A DNA stretch of 64,000 nucleotides from assembly GCF_000725495.1 (NCBI RefSeq), contig NZ_KL647039.1, positions 210,287-274,286 of the forward strand, given 5' to 3'. The stretch is from Streptomyces aureus (GTDB taxonomy: Bacteria; Actinomycetota; Actinomycetes; Streptomycetales; Streptomycetaceae). The notes below the pieces were generated by a model. The model worked only from the letters and a program-made list of their open reading frames with translations. It did no database searches and was not told the origin of the DNA. The position numbers were made by a program, and so were the translations under genes. This document shows positions 38,484 through 49,280 of the stretch, in pieces; positions within the stretch are counted from its first letter, which is position 1, and each line of letters opens with the position of its first letter.

Positions 38484-39032
38484 GTGAATCAGGAAACCGC
38501 CGGGCCGGAGGCCCAACGCGTCGAACCCGTCCGCAACTTCAGCGTGCTGCTGTCCCCCACGCCCCGCGGCGCCCGTCTGGCCAGGCTGCTGGCGACCGAG
38601 CAACTCCGCTCCTGGGAGCTTCCGTTGAGTCCGGCCGACCAGGTCGTCGCGGAGCTCGCGAACAACGCGGCGACGCACGGCCGCGTACGGGGAAGGGACT
38701 TCCGGCTCACGCTGTACGTCGTCGGCGACACCCTCCGCATCGAGGTGACGGACACCGTCGGTGACCGTCTCCCCCGGGCCGGCGGGGCGGATCCCGGCGC
38801 CGGGTCGGGCCGCGGGCTGCTCCTCGTGGATGCGTTCGCGCACCGCTGGGGCGTGACACCCGGCCCCGCCCCGCGCAAGACCGTCTGGGCCGAACTGAGG
38901 CTCCGGGAACCGGAGCACGGCGGACCGTGCTCCGGTGCGGCCTGCGGTCTTTTCCAAGCACCACCGGGGAGAAAGAACCCCCGCCAAGCCCCACCCCTCC
39001 CGCCCGCGGCGCGGTCTCACTCCCCCGAGTGA
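38484..39032 (+). CDS. RsbW-like ATP-binding protein (HATPase_c_2)
   Basis: A 182-residue serine-kinase/anti-sigma-type ATPase. The GHKL boxes are present: N-box ELANNAATHG, an IEVTDTVGD segment for the G1 Asp, and GRGLLLVDAFAHRWG for G2. A Pro/Arg-rich tail follows the domain. In Streptomyces this family accompanies XRE/DUF397 pairs in whiJ-like clusters. The GTG start at 38484 is 139 nt from the divergent regulator, so the two may share a control region. Confidence 0.88.
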   Translation: MNQETAGPEAQRVEPVRNFSVLLSPTPRGARLARLLATEQLRSWELPLSPADQVVAELANNAATHGRVRGRDFRLTLYVVGDTLRIEVTDTVGDRLPRAGGADPGAGSGRGLLLVDAFAHRWGVTPGPAPRKTVWAELRLREPEHGGPCSGAACGLFQAPPGRKNPRQAPPLPPAARSHSPE

Positions 39033-39210
39033 ATATGCCCAACCGGGCTGGATTCGGGTGGGGTTGCCTGCCCTACGCTCAGCGCGACAGATCACGACCG
39101 CAGGTATCCGCAGCCAGCCGCGGACCTGCGCCAGAAAATGTGACGGCCCCCGCCGGGACTAGCGATCCCAGTGCGAGGGCCTGACCACCGAGGAAGTTCG
39201 GAGCTTCCTG

Positions 39211-40095
39211 ATGGACACTGAAAACCCTAGCGCGCCCGAGCGTCTCCAGTCCCGCATGCCGGGCAAAAACCACCCTCACAGGCGCCCCCGTTCCGGCGTG
39301 GTGCACGACAACACCCGCCACACCGAGCGCTTCACGGTGATCGGCAACCACCTCACCCAGCATCCGGAGCTGTCCGGACTCGCGATCGGGCTCGGCGCCC
39401 ACATCCAGTCGCTGCCCGCCGGCGCCCCCGTCGACATCAAGACCCTCGCCGCCCGCTTCCCCGAGGGCGCCACCCGGATCGCCGCCGCCCTGCGCGAGCT
39501 GGAGACCCACGGCTATCTGCGCCGCACCCGCGAACGCACACCCGACGGCCGGATCGTCACCCGCACGGTGTCCTGCAACCACCCCGGCCGCCACGGCACG
39601 CAGGCCGCGACCACGGGACCCAAGCCACCGACCCGACGCCCTGCCCCGGCCGACCGCCCCCGCCGCAAGGCGCTCCCGGCCGTCCCGCAACCCGCTCGCC
39701 CTTCCCCCGCTCTCCTCCGGACGGCCACCGACCTCCTCGCGGGCCTCCGCCGCGAGGACCCCCGCCTCCTCCTCTCCACCACCGACACCGAGCACCTCTC
39801 CCCCGGCGTCGCCGCCTGGCTGGAGCGCGACCTCACCCCCATCGCCGTATGTCACGCCCTGACCAGGGACCTGCCACTCGAAGACCTGCACCGCCCGGCC
39901 GCCCTCCTCGCCCACCGCCTCGAGGCCCTGCTGCCGCCCCCGCCTCCCTTCCGCTCCCCCCTCACGGTCAGAGACGTCCGGCACCCACTCCAGAACTGCG
40001 AAGGTTGCGACCGCGCCTTCCGAGGGCCTGAGCCGGGCAGGTGCGGCGGCTGTCAGACCGCCTCGCCTTCTCCGATGTCCTCAGGTTCGAGGTAG
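39211..40095 (+). CDS. Winged-helix DNA-binding protein with C-terminal zinc ribbon
   Basis: A 294-residue protein. Residues ~40-125 carry a winged-helix module (DIKTLAARFPEGATRIAAAL and LRELETHGYLRRTRE). A Pro/Arg-rich linker and a helical region precede the C-terminal zinc ribbon at Cys263, Cys266, Cys278 and Cys281. Homologues occur widely in Streptomyces as orphan helix-turn-helix proteins. The last ~13 residues (after GRCGGC) run into DNA that in another frame resembles a PIN-domain tail, so the natural C-terminus may have been altered by a rearrangement. Confidence 0.75.
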   Translation: MDTENPSAPERLQSRMPGKNHPHRRPRSGVVHDNTRHTERFTVIGNHLTQHPELSGLAIGLGAHIQSLPAGAPVDIKTLAARFPEGATRIAAALRELETHGYLRRTRERTPDGRIVTRTVSCNHPGRHGTQAATTGPKPPTRRPAPADRPRRKALPAVPQPARPSPALLRTATDLLAGLRREDPRLLLSTTDTEHLSPGVAAWLERDLTPIAVCHALTRDLPLEDLHRPAALLAHRLEALLPPPPPFRSPLTVRDVRHPLQNCEGCDRAFRGPEPGRCGGCQTASPSPMSSGSR

Positions 40096-40228
40096 CAATT
40101 ACTGGCTGGTCTGCGCCACGGCCGCCCACCACGGCCTCACCGTCCTGCACGACGACCAGGACTTCCGAGCCGCCGCCCGCATCCTCCCGGACCTGGTGGA
40201 ACGCAGCGTGTTCGCACCGGCGGGATGA
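40091..40228 (+). pseudogene. Remnant of a VapC-type PIN-domain toxin (C-terminal part only)
   Basis: In the frame starting at 40091, codons read GSNYWLVCATAAHHG and then LTVLHDDQDFRAAARIL, ending at TGA 40226-40228. This matches the last third of actinobacterial PIN/VapC RNases, where the Asp of the LHDDxDF motif helps hold the metal. No start codon or N-terminal half precedes it in any frame; the winged-helix gene ends just inside it. No partner antitoxin is seen. It is a decayed toxin, not an active gene. Confidence 0.6.
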
Positions 40229-40260
40229 CCTCCGGATTCCATCCGGCCCCCGACACGGCG

Positions 40261-40294
40261 AAGGGCCCGTACGACCGAAGCCGCACGGACCCTT
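40261..40294 (-). terminator. Terminator after gdhA
   Basis: In the minus-strand transcript AAGGGTCCGTGCG pairs with CGTACGGGCCCTT over 13 bp, two of them G-U, around the loop GCTTCGGT. It lies 55 nt past the gdhA stop. The arm sequence is nearly the same as in the tuf terminator at 41972-42010. Confidence 0.83.
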
Positions 40295-40348
40295 GCCGAC
40301 GCCGACCGTCCGGCCGCCCTCGCGGACCTCGGTCGGATCGGACCCCGG

Positions 40349-41868
<1,520 letters not shown>

Positions 41869-41971
41869 GACACGCACCAGGAATTCGTTTCACCTGGGAG
41901 AACTACCGCCACGGCACACCCGTGCTCGAACTTCGTATACATGTCCGACCCGCCCGACGGGCCGGGCATGC

Positions 41972-42010
41972 GAAAGGGGCCCGTACGACCGAAGTCGTAC
42001 GGGCCCCTTC
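41972..42010 (-). terminator. Terminator of the str operon (after tuf)
   Basis: GTCGTACGGGCCCC pairs with GGGGCCCGTACGAC, extended by GAAGG/CTTTC-type pairing, with a short CGAA/TTCG loop and a run of A/T at the foot. It lies 45 nt past the tuf stop. Confidence 0.9.
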
Positions 42011-42054
42011 GTGGAAGCTCAGCTCAGGCTGAAGCTACCGGGTCAGGCACAAAA

Positions 42055-43248
<1,194 letters not shown>

Positions 43249-43319
43249 TGGGGTCCTCCTACGGAGTGGTTCTGTACGCCTTACTCATCGGCGCCAGGTG
43301 ATCTTTGCTGGGGTGCCGT

Positions 43320-43356
43320 CCGCCGGGGTTGTCCCTTACCGGTGAAACCCCGGCGG
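43320..43356 (-). promoter_or_regulatory. Hairpin in the fusA-tuf gap, tuf control region
   Basis: An 11-bp perfect stem, CCGCCGGGGTT with AACCCCGGCGG, around a 15-nt loop, midway in the 142-nt fusA-tuf spacer. A TAGGCT -10-like hexamer and a TTGACA (43361-43366) lie directly upstream of it on the minus strand, but TTGACA has no -10 at normal spacing. The hairpin could be an attenuator or part of the leader of the tuf-specific transcript. Confidence 0.55.
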
Positions 43357-43391
43357 TCGGTGTCAAGCCTAAAGCGTGTAAACGAGCTGTG

Positions 43392-45518
43392 TTACTCGCC
43401 CTTGGCCTTCGCGATGATCTCCTCGGCGACGTTCCGCGGAACCTCGGCGTAGGAGTCGAACTGCATCGAGTAGCTTGCGCGACCCGACGTCTTGCTGCGG
43501 AGGTCTCCGACGTAGCCGAACATCTCCGAGAGCGGGACCAGACCCTTGACGATCCGGGCGCCCATGCGCTCCTCCATGGCCTGGATCTGGCCACGGCGGG
43601 AGTTGATGTCGCCGATGACCTCGCCCATGTAGTCCTCGGGCGTGGTGACCTCGACGGCCATCATCGGCTCGAGGAGCACGGGCTTGGCCTTGCGCGCGGC
43701 CTCCTTGAAGGCCTGCGAACCGGCGATCTTGAAGGCGAGCTCGGAGGAGTCGACCTCGTGGTAACCACCGTCGAGAAGAATGACGCGGACGCCCGTCATC
43801 TCGTAGCCGGCCAGGATGCCGAACTGCATGGCTTCCTGCGCACCCGCGTCGACCGAAGGGATGTACTCCTTCGGGATGCGGCCACCGGTGACCTTGTTCA
43901 CGAACTCGTACGAGGCGTCGCCGCCCTCGATCGGCTCGATCGCGATCTGCACCTTGGCGAACTGACCGGTACCACCGGTCTGCTTCTTGTGCGTGTAGTC
44001 GAGACGCTCGACGGCCTGACGGATCGTCTCGCGGTACGCGACCTGCGGCTTGCCGACGTTGGCCTCGACCTTGAACTCACGGCGCATACGGTCGACCAGC
44101 ACCTCGAGGTGCAGCTCGCCCATACCACCGATGATGGTCTGGCCGGTCTCCTCGTCCGAGTGGACCTGGAAGGAGGGGTCCTCCTCCGCGAGACGCTGGA
44201 TGGCGACACCCAGCTTCTCCTGGTCACCCTTGGACTTGGGCTCGATGGCGACCTGAATGACCGGCGCCGGGAAGTCCATGGACTCCAGGATCACCGGGTT
44301 CTTGTCGTCGGACAGCGTCTCACCGGTGGTGGTCTGCTTCAGGCCCATGACGGCGACGATGTCGCCGGCGCCCACCGACTCGATCTCCTCACGCTTGTTC
44401 GCGTGCATGCGGTAGATCTTGCCGATGCGCTCCTTCTTGCCCTTGACGGAGTTCAGCACAGCGCTGCCCGCCTCGAGACGGCCCGAGTAGACCCGGACGA
44501 AGGTGAGCTTGCCCAGGTGCGGGTCGCTCATGATCTTGAACGCGAGGGCGGAGAGCGGCTCGTCGTCGGACGGCTTGCGCTTGACGACCAGCTCCGGGTC
44601 CTTCACGTCGTGGCCCTCGATGGCCTCGACGTCGATCGGAGTCGGCAGGTAGCGCACGACCGCGTCGAGCAGGGGCTGAACGCCCTTGTTCTTGAACGCG
44701 GTGCCACAGAACACGGGGGTGACCGTGACGTCCTTGGACTTGCCGGACGCGATGGTGATGCGACGGATCGCGGCGTACAGCTGCTCCTCGGTGGGCTCCT
44801 GGCCCTCCAGGAACAGCTCCATGATCTCGTCGTCGTGCTCGGCGACGGTCTCGACCAGCTTGCCGCGGTACTCCTCGGCAGCCTCGGTGTGCGTGGCCGG
44901 GATGTCGACGACGTCGTACATCTCGCCCTTGGCCGCCTCGGCGGACCACACGAGCGCCTTCATGCGGACGAGGTCCACAACGCCCTGGAAGTCCATCTCG
45001 GCACCGATCGGGAGCTGCATGACGATCGGGACCGCGCCCAGGCGGTTCTCGATCATGTCCACGCAGCGGTGGAACTCGGCGCCGGTACGGTCCAGCTTGT
45101 TCACGAAGCAGATGCGCGGCACACCGTAACGGTCGGCCTGACGCCACACCGTCTCGGACTGCGGCTCGACACCCGCGACACCGTCGAACACCGTGACGGC
45201 ACCGTCGAGGACGCGGAGCGAACGCTCCACCTCGACCGTGAAGTCGACGTGCCCGGGGGTGTCGATGATGTTGATCGTGTAGTCGTTGTCCTCGAGGGGC
45301 CAGTGACAGGTGGTGGCAGCAGAGGTGATCGTGATGCCACGCTCCTGCTCCTGCTCCATCCAGTCCATGGTGGCAGCGCCGTCGTGGACTTCACCGATCT
45401 TGTAGCTGACGCCGGTGTAGAAGAGGATCCGCTCGGTGGTGGTCGTCTTGCCCGCGTCGATGTGGGCCATGATCCCGATGTTGCGGACCCTGGCCAGGTC
45501 AAGTGAAGTGGTAGCCAT
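43392..45518 (-). CDS. fusA: Elongation factor G
   Basis: GTPase driving translocation. It has 708 residues, with the P-loop AHIDAGKT at 19-26, DTPGHVDF and NKLDR nucleotide motifs, and the domain IV/V signature ending in [16 protein letters not shown]. It follows rpsG by 39 nt. Confidence 0.98.
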   Translation of the reverse strand: MATTSLDLARVRNIGIMAHIDAGKTTTTERILFYTGVSYKIGEVHDGAATMDWMEQEQERGITITSAATTCHWPLEDNDYTINIIDTPGHVDFTVEVERSLRVLDGAVTVFDGVAGVEPQSETVWRQADRYGVPRICFVNKLDRTGAEFHRCVDMIENRLGAVPIVMQLPIGAEMDFQGVVDLVRMKALVWSAEAAKGEMYDVVDIPATHTEAAEEYRGKLVETVAEHDDEIMELFLEGQEPTEEQLYAAIRRITIASGKSKDVTVTPVFCGTAFKNKGVQPLLDAVVRYLPTPIDVEAIEGHDVKDPELVVKRKPSDDEPLSALAFKIMSDPHLGKLTFVRVYSGRLEAGSAVLNSVKGKKERIGKIYRMHANKREEIESVGAGDIVAVMGLKQTTTGETLSDDKNPVILESMDFPAPVIQVAIEPKSKGDQEKLGVAIQRLAEEDPSFQVHSDEETGQTIIGGMGELHLEVLVDRMRREFKVEANVGKPQVAYRETIRQAVERLDYTHKKQTGGTGQFAKVQIAIEPIEGGDASYEFVNKVTGGRIPKEYIPSVDAGAQEAMQFGILAGYEMTGVRVILLDGGYHEVDSSELAFKIAGSQAFKEAARKAKPVLLEPMMAVEVTTPEDYMGEVIGDINSRRGQIQAMEERMGARIVKGLVPLSEMFGYVGDLRSKTSGRASYSMQFDSYAEVPRNVAEEIIAKAKGE

Positions 45519-45557
45519 GAGGCTTCAGTCTTCTCTCGGTCTCGATGGGGGTAGCGA

Positions 45558-46028
45558 CTACCAGCGGTAGTGCGCGAAGGCCTTGTTGGACTCGGCCATC
45601 TTGTGGGTGTCCTCGCGCTTCTTCACAGCGGCACCGAGGCCGTTGGAGGCGTCGAGAAGCTCGTTGAGCAGACGCTCGGTCATGGTCTTCTCGCGACGGG
45701 CGCGCGAGTAACCGACGAGCCAGCGCAGCGCGAGCGTGTTGGCGCGACCGGGCTTGACCTCGATCGGCACCTGGTACGTCGCACCGCCGACGCGGCGGGA
45801 CTTGACCTCGAGGGTCGGCTTGATGTTCTCCAGCGCGCGCTTCAGCGTGATGATCGGGTCGTTGCCCGTCTTCTCACGCAGGCCCTCCATGGCGCCGTAG
45901 ACGATGCGCTCGGCGGTGGAGCGCTTGCCGTTCAGCAGCACCTTGTTGATGAGGGAGGTCACCAGAGGGGAACCGTAGACCGGGTCGATGATGACCGGGC
46001 GCTTCGGGGCGGGGCCCTTACGAGGCAT
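45558..46028 (-). CDS. rpsG: 30S ribosomal protein uS7
   Basis: Head-domain assembly protein; in E. coli it represses the str operon. It has 156 residues, [20 protein letters not shown] to [10 protein letters not shown]. It lies two bases after rpsL. Confidence 0.98.
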   Translation of the reverse strand: MPRKGPAPKRPVIIDPVYGSPLVTSLINKVLLNGKRSTAERIVYGAMEGLREKTGNDPIITLKRALENIKPTLEVKSRRVGGATYQVPIEVKPGRANTLALRWLVGYSRARREKTMTERLLNELLDASNGLGAAVKKREDTHKMAESNKAFAHYRW

Positions 46029-46030
46029 TT

Positions 46031-46402
46031 CTACTTCTCCTTCTTGGCGCCGTAGCGGCTGCGGGCCTGCTTGCGGTTCTTGACACCCTGGGTGTCGAGC
46101 GAACCGCGGATGATCTTGTAGCGAACACCCGGCAGGTCCTTCACACGGCCGCCGCGCACGAGCACGATGGAGTGCTCCTGCAGGTTGTGTCCCTCACCCG
46201 GAATGTAGGCCGTGACCTCGATGCCGCTGGTCAGACGCACACGCGCGACCTTACGCAGGGCCGAGTTCGGCTTGTTCGGGGTGGTCGTGAACACACGCGT
46301 GCAGACGCCACGACGCTGGGGCGAACCCTCGAGTGCGGGCGTCTTGTTCTTCTCGACCTTGTCCTGCCGGCCCTTCCGGACCAGCTGCTGGATCGTAGGC
46401 AC
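46031..46402 (-). CDS. rpsL: 30S ribosomal protein uS12, Asn43 variant
   Basis: Decoding-centre protein and first gene of the str operon. A GTG start at 46402 follows an ACCGGAGAAGTA ribosome-binding site and gives 123 residues, exactly the family length. The sequence around the streptomycin site reads [13 protein letters not shown], with Asn at position 43 (codon AAC) where wild-type Streptomyces and Mycobacterium have Lys (TPKKPNS). Lys88 in [10 protein letters not shown] is normal. K43N is a classical streptomycin-resistance change, so this strain is predicted to be resistant at the ribosome. Confidence 0.97.
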   Translation of the reverse strand: MPTIQQLVRKGRQDKVEKNKTPALEGSPQRRGVCTRVFTTTPNKPNSALRKVARVRLTSGIEVTAYIPGEGHNLQEHSIVLVRGGRVKDLPGVRYKIIRGSLDTQGVKNRKQARSRYGAKKEK

Positions 46403-46452
46403 TACTTCTCCGGTTTCTGTGTGCCGAATGGTGAAGCTAACCTGAAACGCCA

Positions 46453-46477
46453 CCGACCCACGCGGTCGGGTGTGTCG
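46453..46477 (-). promoter_or_regulatory. Leader hairpin element of the str operon, shared with the rpsJ leader
   Basis: Identical over 25 nt to 33989-34013 and capable of the same CCGACC/GGTCGG stem. It ends 51 nt upstream of the rpsL GTG, inside the ~190-nt leader predicted from the promoter at 46598. Sequences on either side of the element are not conserved between the two leaders, which argues for selection on the element itself. Confidence 0.75.
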
Positions 46478-46597
46478 AATGCTGCGAACCCCTCGCCGCA
46501 AGGCGGAAAGGGCGCAGATTGCGGTGGCCGCTTACGGCTCCCCTTGCGGTCTGAAGGCACGCACGAGAGCCAGGGCACACCCCAGGCACAAGGTATG

Positions 46598-46626
46598 AGC
46601 GTACCTACCTCACGGACTTCGGTCAA
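46598..46626 (-). promoter_or_regulatory. Promoter of the rpsL-rpsG-fusA-tuf operon
   Basis: Minus strand: TTGACC (46621-46626), 17-nt spacer, TACGCT (46598-46603), a strong principal-sigma promoter. Start predicted near 46591, leaving a leader of ~190 nt with the shared hairpin and a CCGC/GCGG mini-stem. The gap 46403-46834 also contains the 5' control region of the divergent Crp-like gene; no other gene is seen. Confidence 0.8.
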
Positions 46627-46834
46627 AACAAATGCCGTGGTGCCCGACACGCCGGACTTCTCCCGATCCATTCTCGGGGTACTTCACACTTGGCGCAGCT
46701 TGTCATCGGTTCCGCGATGAAAGTCTCCGAACGGGTCCGCACCGCACACACTGAGTGAGTACGGTGACCCGTTGCCGCGCACCGATCACCGTGCGTCGGC
46801 CGGCGGGCCCGACCGGGGGACGGGGGATGGACTC

Positions 46835-47536
46835 ATGGCGGCTGGATCCTTAGGCGGGGACGAGAGCCTGGACGACCGGGTGCCGTTCCTGGCCCGGCTG
46901 GAGAGCGAGGACCGCTCCTCGCTGCTGGCGCTCGGCCGCGAGCTGTCCTTCGCGCCCCGGATGGTGCTCCTGCACCAGAGCGAGCCCTCCTCGCACGTCC
47001 TGATCGTCACGCACGGCTGGACGAAGGTGACGGCCGCCGCCGCCAACGGCTACGAGGCGCTGCTCGCGCTGCGCGGCCCCGGCGACATCGTCGGGGAGTC
47101 CGCGGCGCTCACCGGGCGGCCGCGCTCCGCGACGGTGACGGCCCTGGAGCCGGTCCGCACGGTCGCGCTCGTGCGCGAGCACTTCCGGGACTTCCTGGCC
47201 CGCTCCCCCGCTGTTTCCTTCGCCCTGCTCGGTCTCACCTCGGACCGCACGCGCGCCGCCGACCGGCGCCGGCTGGAGTTCGCCTCGATGAGCGTCCGCG
47301 AACGCTTCGCGGCGCTGCTGCTCGACCTGGCCCGCACGAACGGCCGGCGCACCGAGGCGGGCGTCGAACTCTCCGTCCCGCTCAGCAAGCAGGAGCTCGC
47401 CGGTTCGGTGGGCGCGTCCCGGGAGATGGTCCAGCGGCTGCTGAAGGAACTCCGGGAGCGGGACGCGGTGCTGACGGGGCGGCGGACGATGGTGATCCTG
47501 CGCATGGACGTCCTGCGGCGGATCGCCCGCGGATGA
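46835..47536 (+). CDS. Crp/Fnr-family transcription regulator
   Basis: A 233-residue regulator: cyclic-nucleotide-binding domain (about 15-130) and a winged helix-turn-helix (about 150-230, LSKQELAGSVGASREMVQRL). The phosphate-binding cassette GESAALTGRPRSATVTA keeps the Gly-Glu and Arg-Ser pairs that bind the cNMP phosphate in Crp. The ATG at 46835 follows GGGGGATGGACTC; an upstream TTG (46772) would add 21 poorly conserved residues. It is divergent from rpsL and lies 508 nt before a cyclase-like gene on the same strand, so it may respond to that product. Confidence 0.87.
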   Translation: MAAGSLGGDESLDDRVPFLARLESEDRSSLLALGRELSFAPRMVLLHQSEPSSHVLIVTHGWTKVTAAAANGYEALLALRGPGDIVGESAALTGRPRSATVTALEPVRTVALVREHFRDFLARSPAVSFALLGLTSDRTRAADRRRLEFASMSVRERFAALLLDLARTNGRRTEAGVELSVPLSKQELAGSVGASREMVQRLLKELRERDAVLTGRRTMVILRMDVLRRIARG

Positions 47537-47550
47537 TCCACCGCCCCCGA

Positions 47551-47790
47551 CCACTCCGGCCCGACGCCTCCCGACCGCTCCGGCCGGACGGCTCCCGGCC
47601 GCTCGGGCCCGACGGCTCCCGACCACTCCGATCCGACGCCTCCCGACCACTTCGGTCGGACCGCTTCCGGCCGCTCGGGCCCGACGGCTCCCGGCAGCTC
47701 CGGTCCGACACCTCCCGACCACTTCGGCCGGACCGCTTCCGGCCGCTCGGGTCCGACGGCTCCCGGCAGCTCCGGTCCGACGCCCGGTAC
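47551..47790. repeat. Ten tandem 24-bp repeats (minisatellite)
   Basis: About ten copies of a 24-nt unit close to CCGCTCGGGCCCGACGGCTC plus CCGR. Copies 4-6 and 7-9 repeat each other as blocks of three, giving a 72-bp higher-order period. Because 24 is a multiple of three, long artificial open frames appear on both strands, encoding 8-residue repeats such as SRPLRPDG or GAVGPERP. No start signal supports them. The array fills the gap between the Crp-like and cyclase-like genes (47537-48044), which otherwise shows no gene. Confidence 0.85.
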
Positions 47791-48044
47791 GGAGGCACTC
47801 CTCCGCCCTCGGTCGGCCGCCGCGAGGCACGCCTCCGGACCCCGTCCCCCGGCCCCTGCCGGGCCGCGCTCACGGGCCTGGGGCGCCCGGGGCGGCCGGG
47901 GCGGCCGCTCACCGCCGGGGCGGCCGTGACGGCGGATCGCTTCTGTGCACACGGTCACACTTCGAGTGGGACATCCGACCTCCCACCCGGCCCACCGGTG
48001 CCGCCACCCTGCTTGCCAGGCGAGGCCCCCACCGAAAGGCGACC

Positions 48045-49280
48045 ATGACCGACCCCGTGAACCGGACGATCCTTCTGCTGGACATCGAGAAGTACAGCGA
48101 CCGGGACGACGTGGAGCAGGCCTATCTGCGCCGGATGCTCTACGACATCACGGACCGCGCGCTGGAGAGCGCCGGCATCGACGAGCGGCTGCGGCTGCGG
48201 GCGGACCGCGGCGACTCGGTGATGGAGCTGATCGACGCGAACGCCTCCGTCACCGCCCTGCTGCGCGCCCTGCTCACCGAGGTGCCCGAGCTGCTGCGCT
48301 CGGTCAACCGGACGGCGTCCAGTTCAGCCCAGATCCGGCTGCGCGGTGTCGTCGCCACCGGCTACGTCGCCGTCGACGAGCTCGACGGCTGGGTCGGCTC
48401 CGACCTCAACCACGCCTGCCGGCTCCTGGACGCCCGCCTGCTGCGGGCGGCCCTGCGGGAGCGGCCGGACGACTTCGCCCTGTGCGTCTCGGAGGGGGTG
48501 CACACGGGGATCGTGCGGCACGGCCACCCGGGCATCCCGGCGGACGACTTCCACCCGGTGACGGTGGACAGCAAGAACGGACCCCTGCGGGCCTGGCTGC
48601 ACGGCCCGGTCCCGCACGGGGCGGACGACCACGGTGAAGGCGGGGGAGCCCCGGCGCCGGACTGCTCGGGGGAGAGCCCGGCGCCGGGGGCAGCCTCGCC
48701 GACGCCCCGCACGCCATCACCGGGAGCGGCGGAGCGGACGGGACCGTCGGGGGTGACGGGAGCGGCGGAGTCGACGGGACCGTCGGGAGCGGCGGGAACG
48801 GCACAGCCGACGGGGACGGCAGGGGCGACGGAATCGGCGCAGCCGGCGAGAGCGGCAGGGGCGGCGGCGCAGCCGGCGAGAGCGGCAGGGGCGGCGGCGC
48901 AGCCGGCGGGAGCGGCAGGGGCGGCGGCGCAGCCGGCGGGAGCGGCAGGGGTGGCGGGAGCTGCGCAGTCGGTCGGCACGGCGGGAGCGGCAGGGCCCGC
49001 CGGGGCGGCGGCGGGCGGGTCCGGCCCGCACGAGCCGGCCCGGTCCGAGCAGCCCCAGCAGCCCGAGCAGCCCCCGCGGCCCACTCCGGCGGAGCAGCCC
49101 GAGCAGGAGGCCGCCCCGCGGACCCGGCCCGGCGCGCCCGCCGCAGGCGTCGTCTTCGACTTCGGCGGGGGCTCGCCCAGCTTCGGCGGCAGCCTCGTCG
49201 GCGGGGACCAGCACGGGGTGTCCGGCGGCCAGGTCACCGGCGACGTCCACCTGGGCGGCAGCGGGGGTGGGGCGAAGTGA
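48045..49280 (+). CDS. Class III nucleotidyl-cyclase-like protein with C-terminal homotypic-type motif
   Basis: A 411-residue protein. Residues ~5-185 resemble a class III cyclase homology domain: metal-ligand Asp13 in LLLDIEKYSD, Asp57 in RADRGDSV, and Asn122/Arg126 in GSDLNHACRLLD, matching the NxxxR transition-state pair. A long Pro/Ala/Gly linker with four 10-residue repeats (AQPARAAGAA) follows. The C-terminus (368-411) ends in FGGSLVGGDQHGVSGG and GDVHLGG, a motif repeated at the N-terminus of the next protein. Whether it makes cAMP, cGMP or a pyrimidine cNMP, or is inactive, cannot be read from sequence. First gene of the cluster. Confidence 0.75.
   Translation: MTDPVNRTILLLDIEKYSDRDDVEQAYLRRMLYDITDRALESAGIDERLRLRADRGDSVMELIDANASVTALLRALLTEVPELLRSVNRTASSSAQIRLRGVVATGYVAVDELDGWVGSDLNHACRLLDARLLRAALRERPDDFALCVSEGVHTGIVRHGHPGIPADDFHPVTVDSKNGPLRAWLHGPVPHGADDHGEGGGAPAPDCSGESPAPGAASPTPRTPSPGAAERTGPSGVTGAAESTGPSGAAGTAQPTGTAGATESAQPARAAGAAAQPARAAGAAAQPAGAAGAAAQPAGAAGVAGAAQSVGTAGAAGPAGAAAGGSGPHEPARSEQPQQPEQPPRPTPAEQPEQEAAPRTRPGAPAAGVVFDFGGGSPSFGGSLVGGDQHGVSGGQVTGDVHLGGSGGGAK
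48841..48960. repeat. Four tandem 30-bp repeats inside the cyclase-like gene
   Basis: Four back-to-back copies of a 30-nt unit (AGCCGGCGAGAGCGGCAGGG and ten more bases), copies 1 and 2 identical and copies 3 and 4 with one to a few changes. In frame they encode the QPARAAGAAA repeats of the linker. Unit number is likely to vary between strains. Confidence 0.92.

Noticed and set aside
34136..40348. Integrated element or prophage in the S10-gdhA interval
   Set aside because: No integrase, transposase, attachment repeats or tRNA border; genes are ordinary chromosomal accessory types, with only one toxin remnant.
43333..43366. TTGACA ... TAAGGG as a tuf promoter
   Set aside because: The spacer would be 22 nt and the -10 falls inside the hairpin loop, so the pair is not a normal promoter.
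47533..48048. Repeat-rich plus-strand open frame after the Crp-like gene (and minus-strand counterparts)
   Set aside because: The frames exist because 24-bp repeats are free of stops; no ribosome-binding site, and the amino acid composition is just the repeat.
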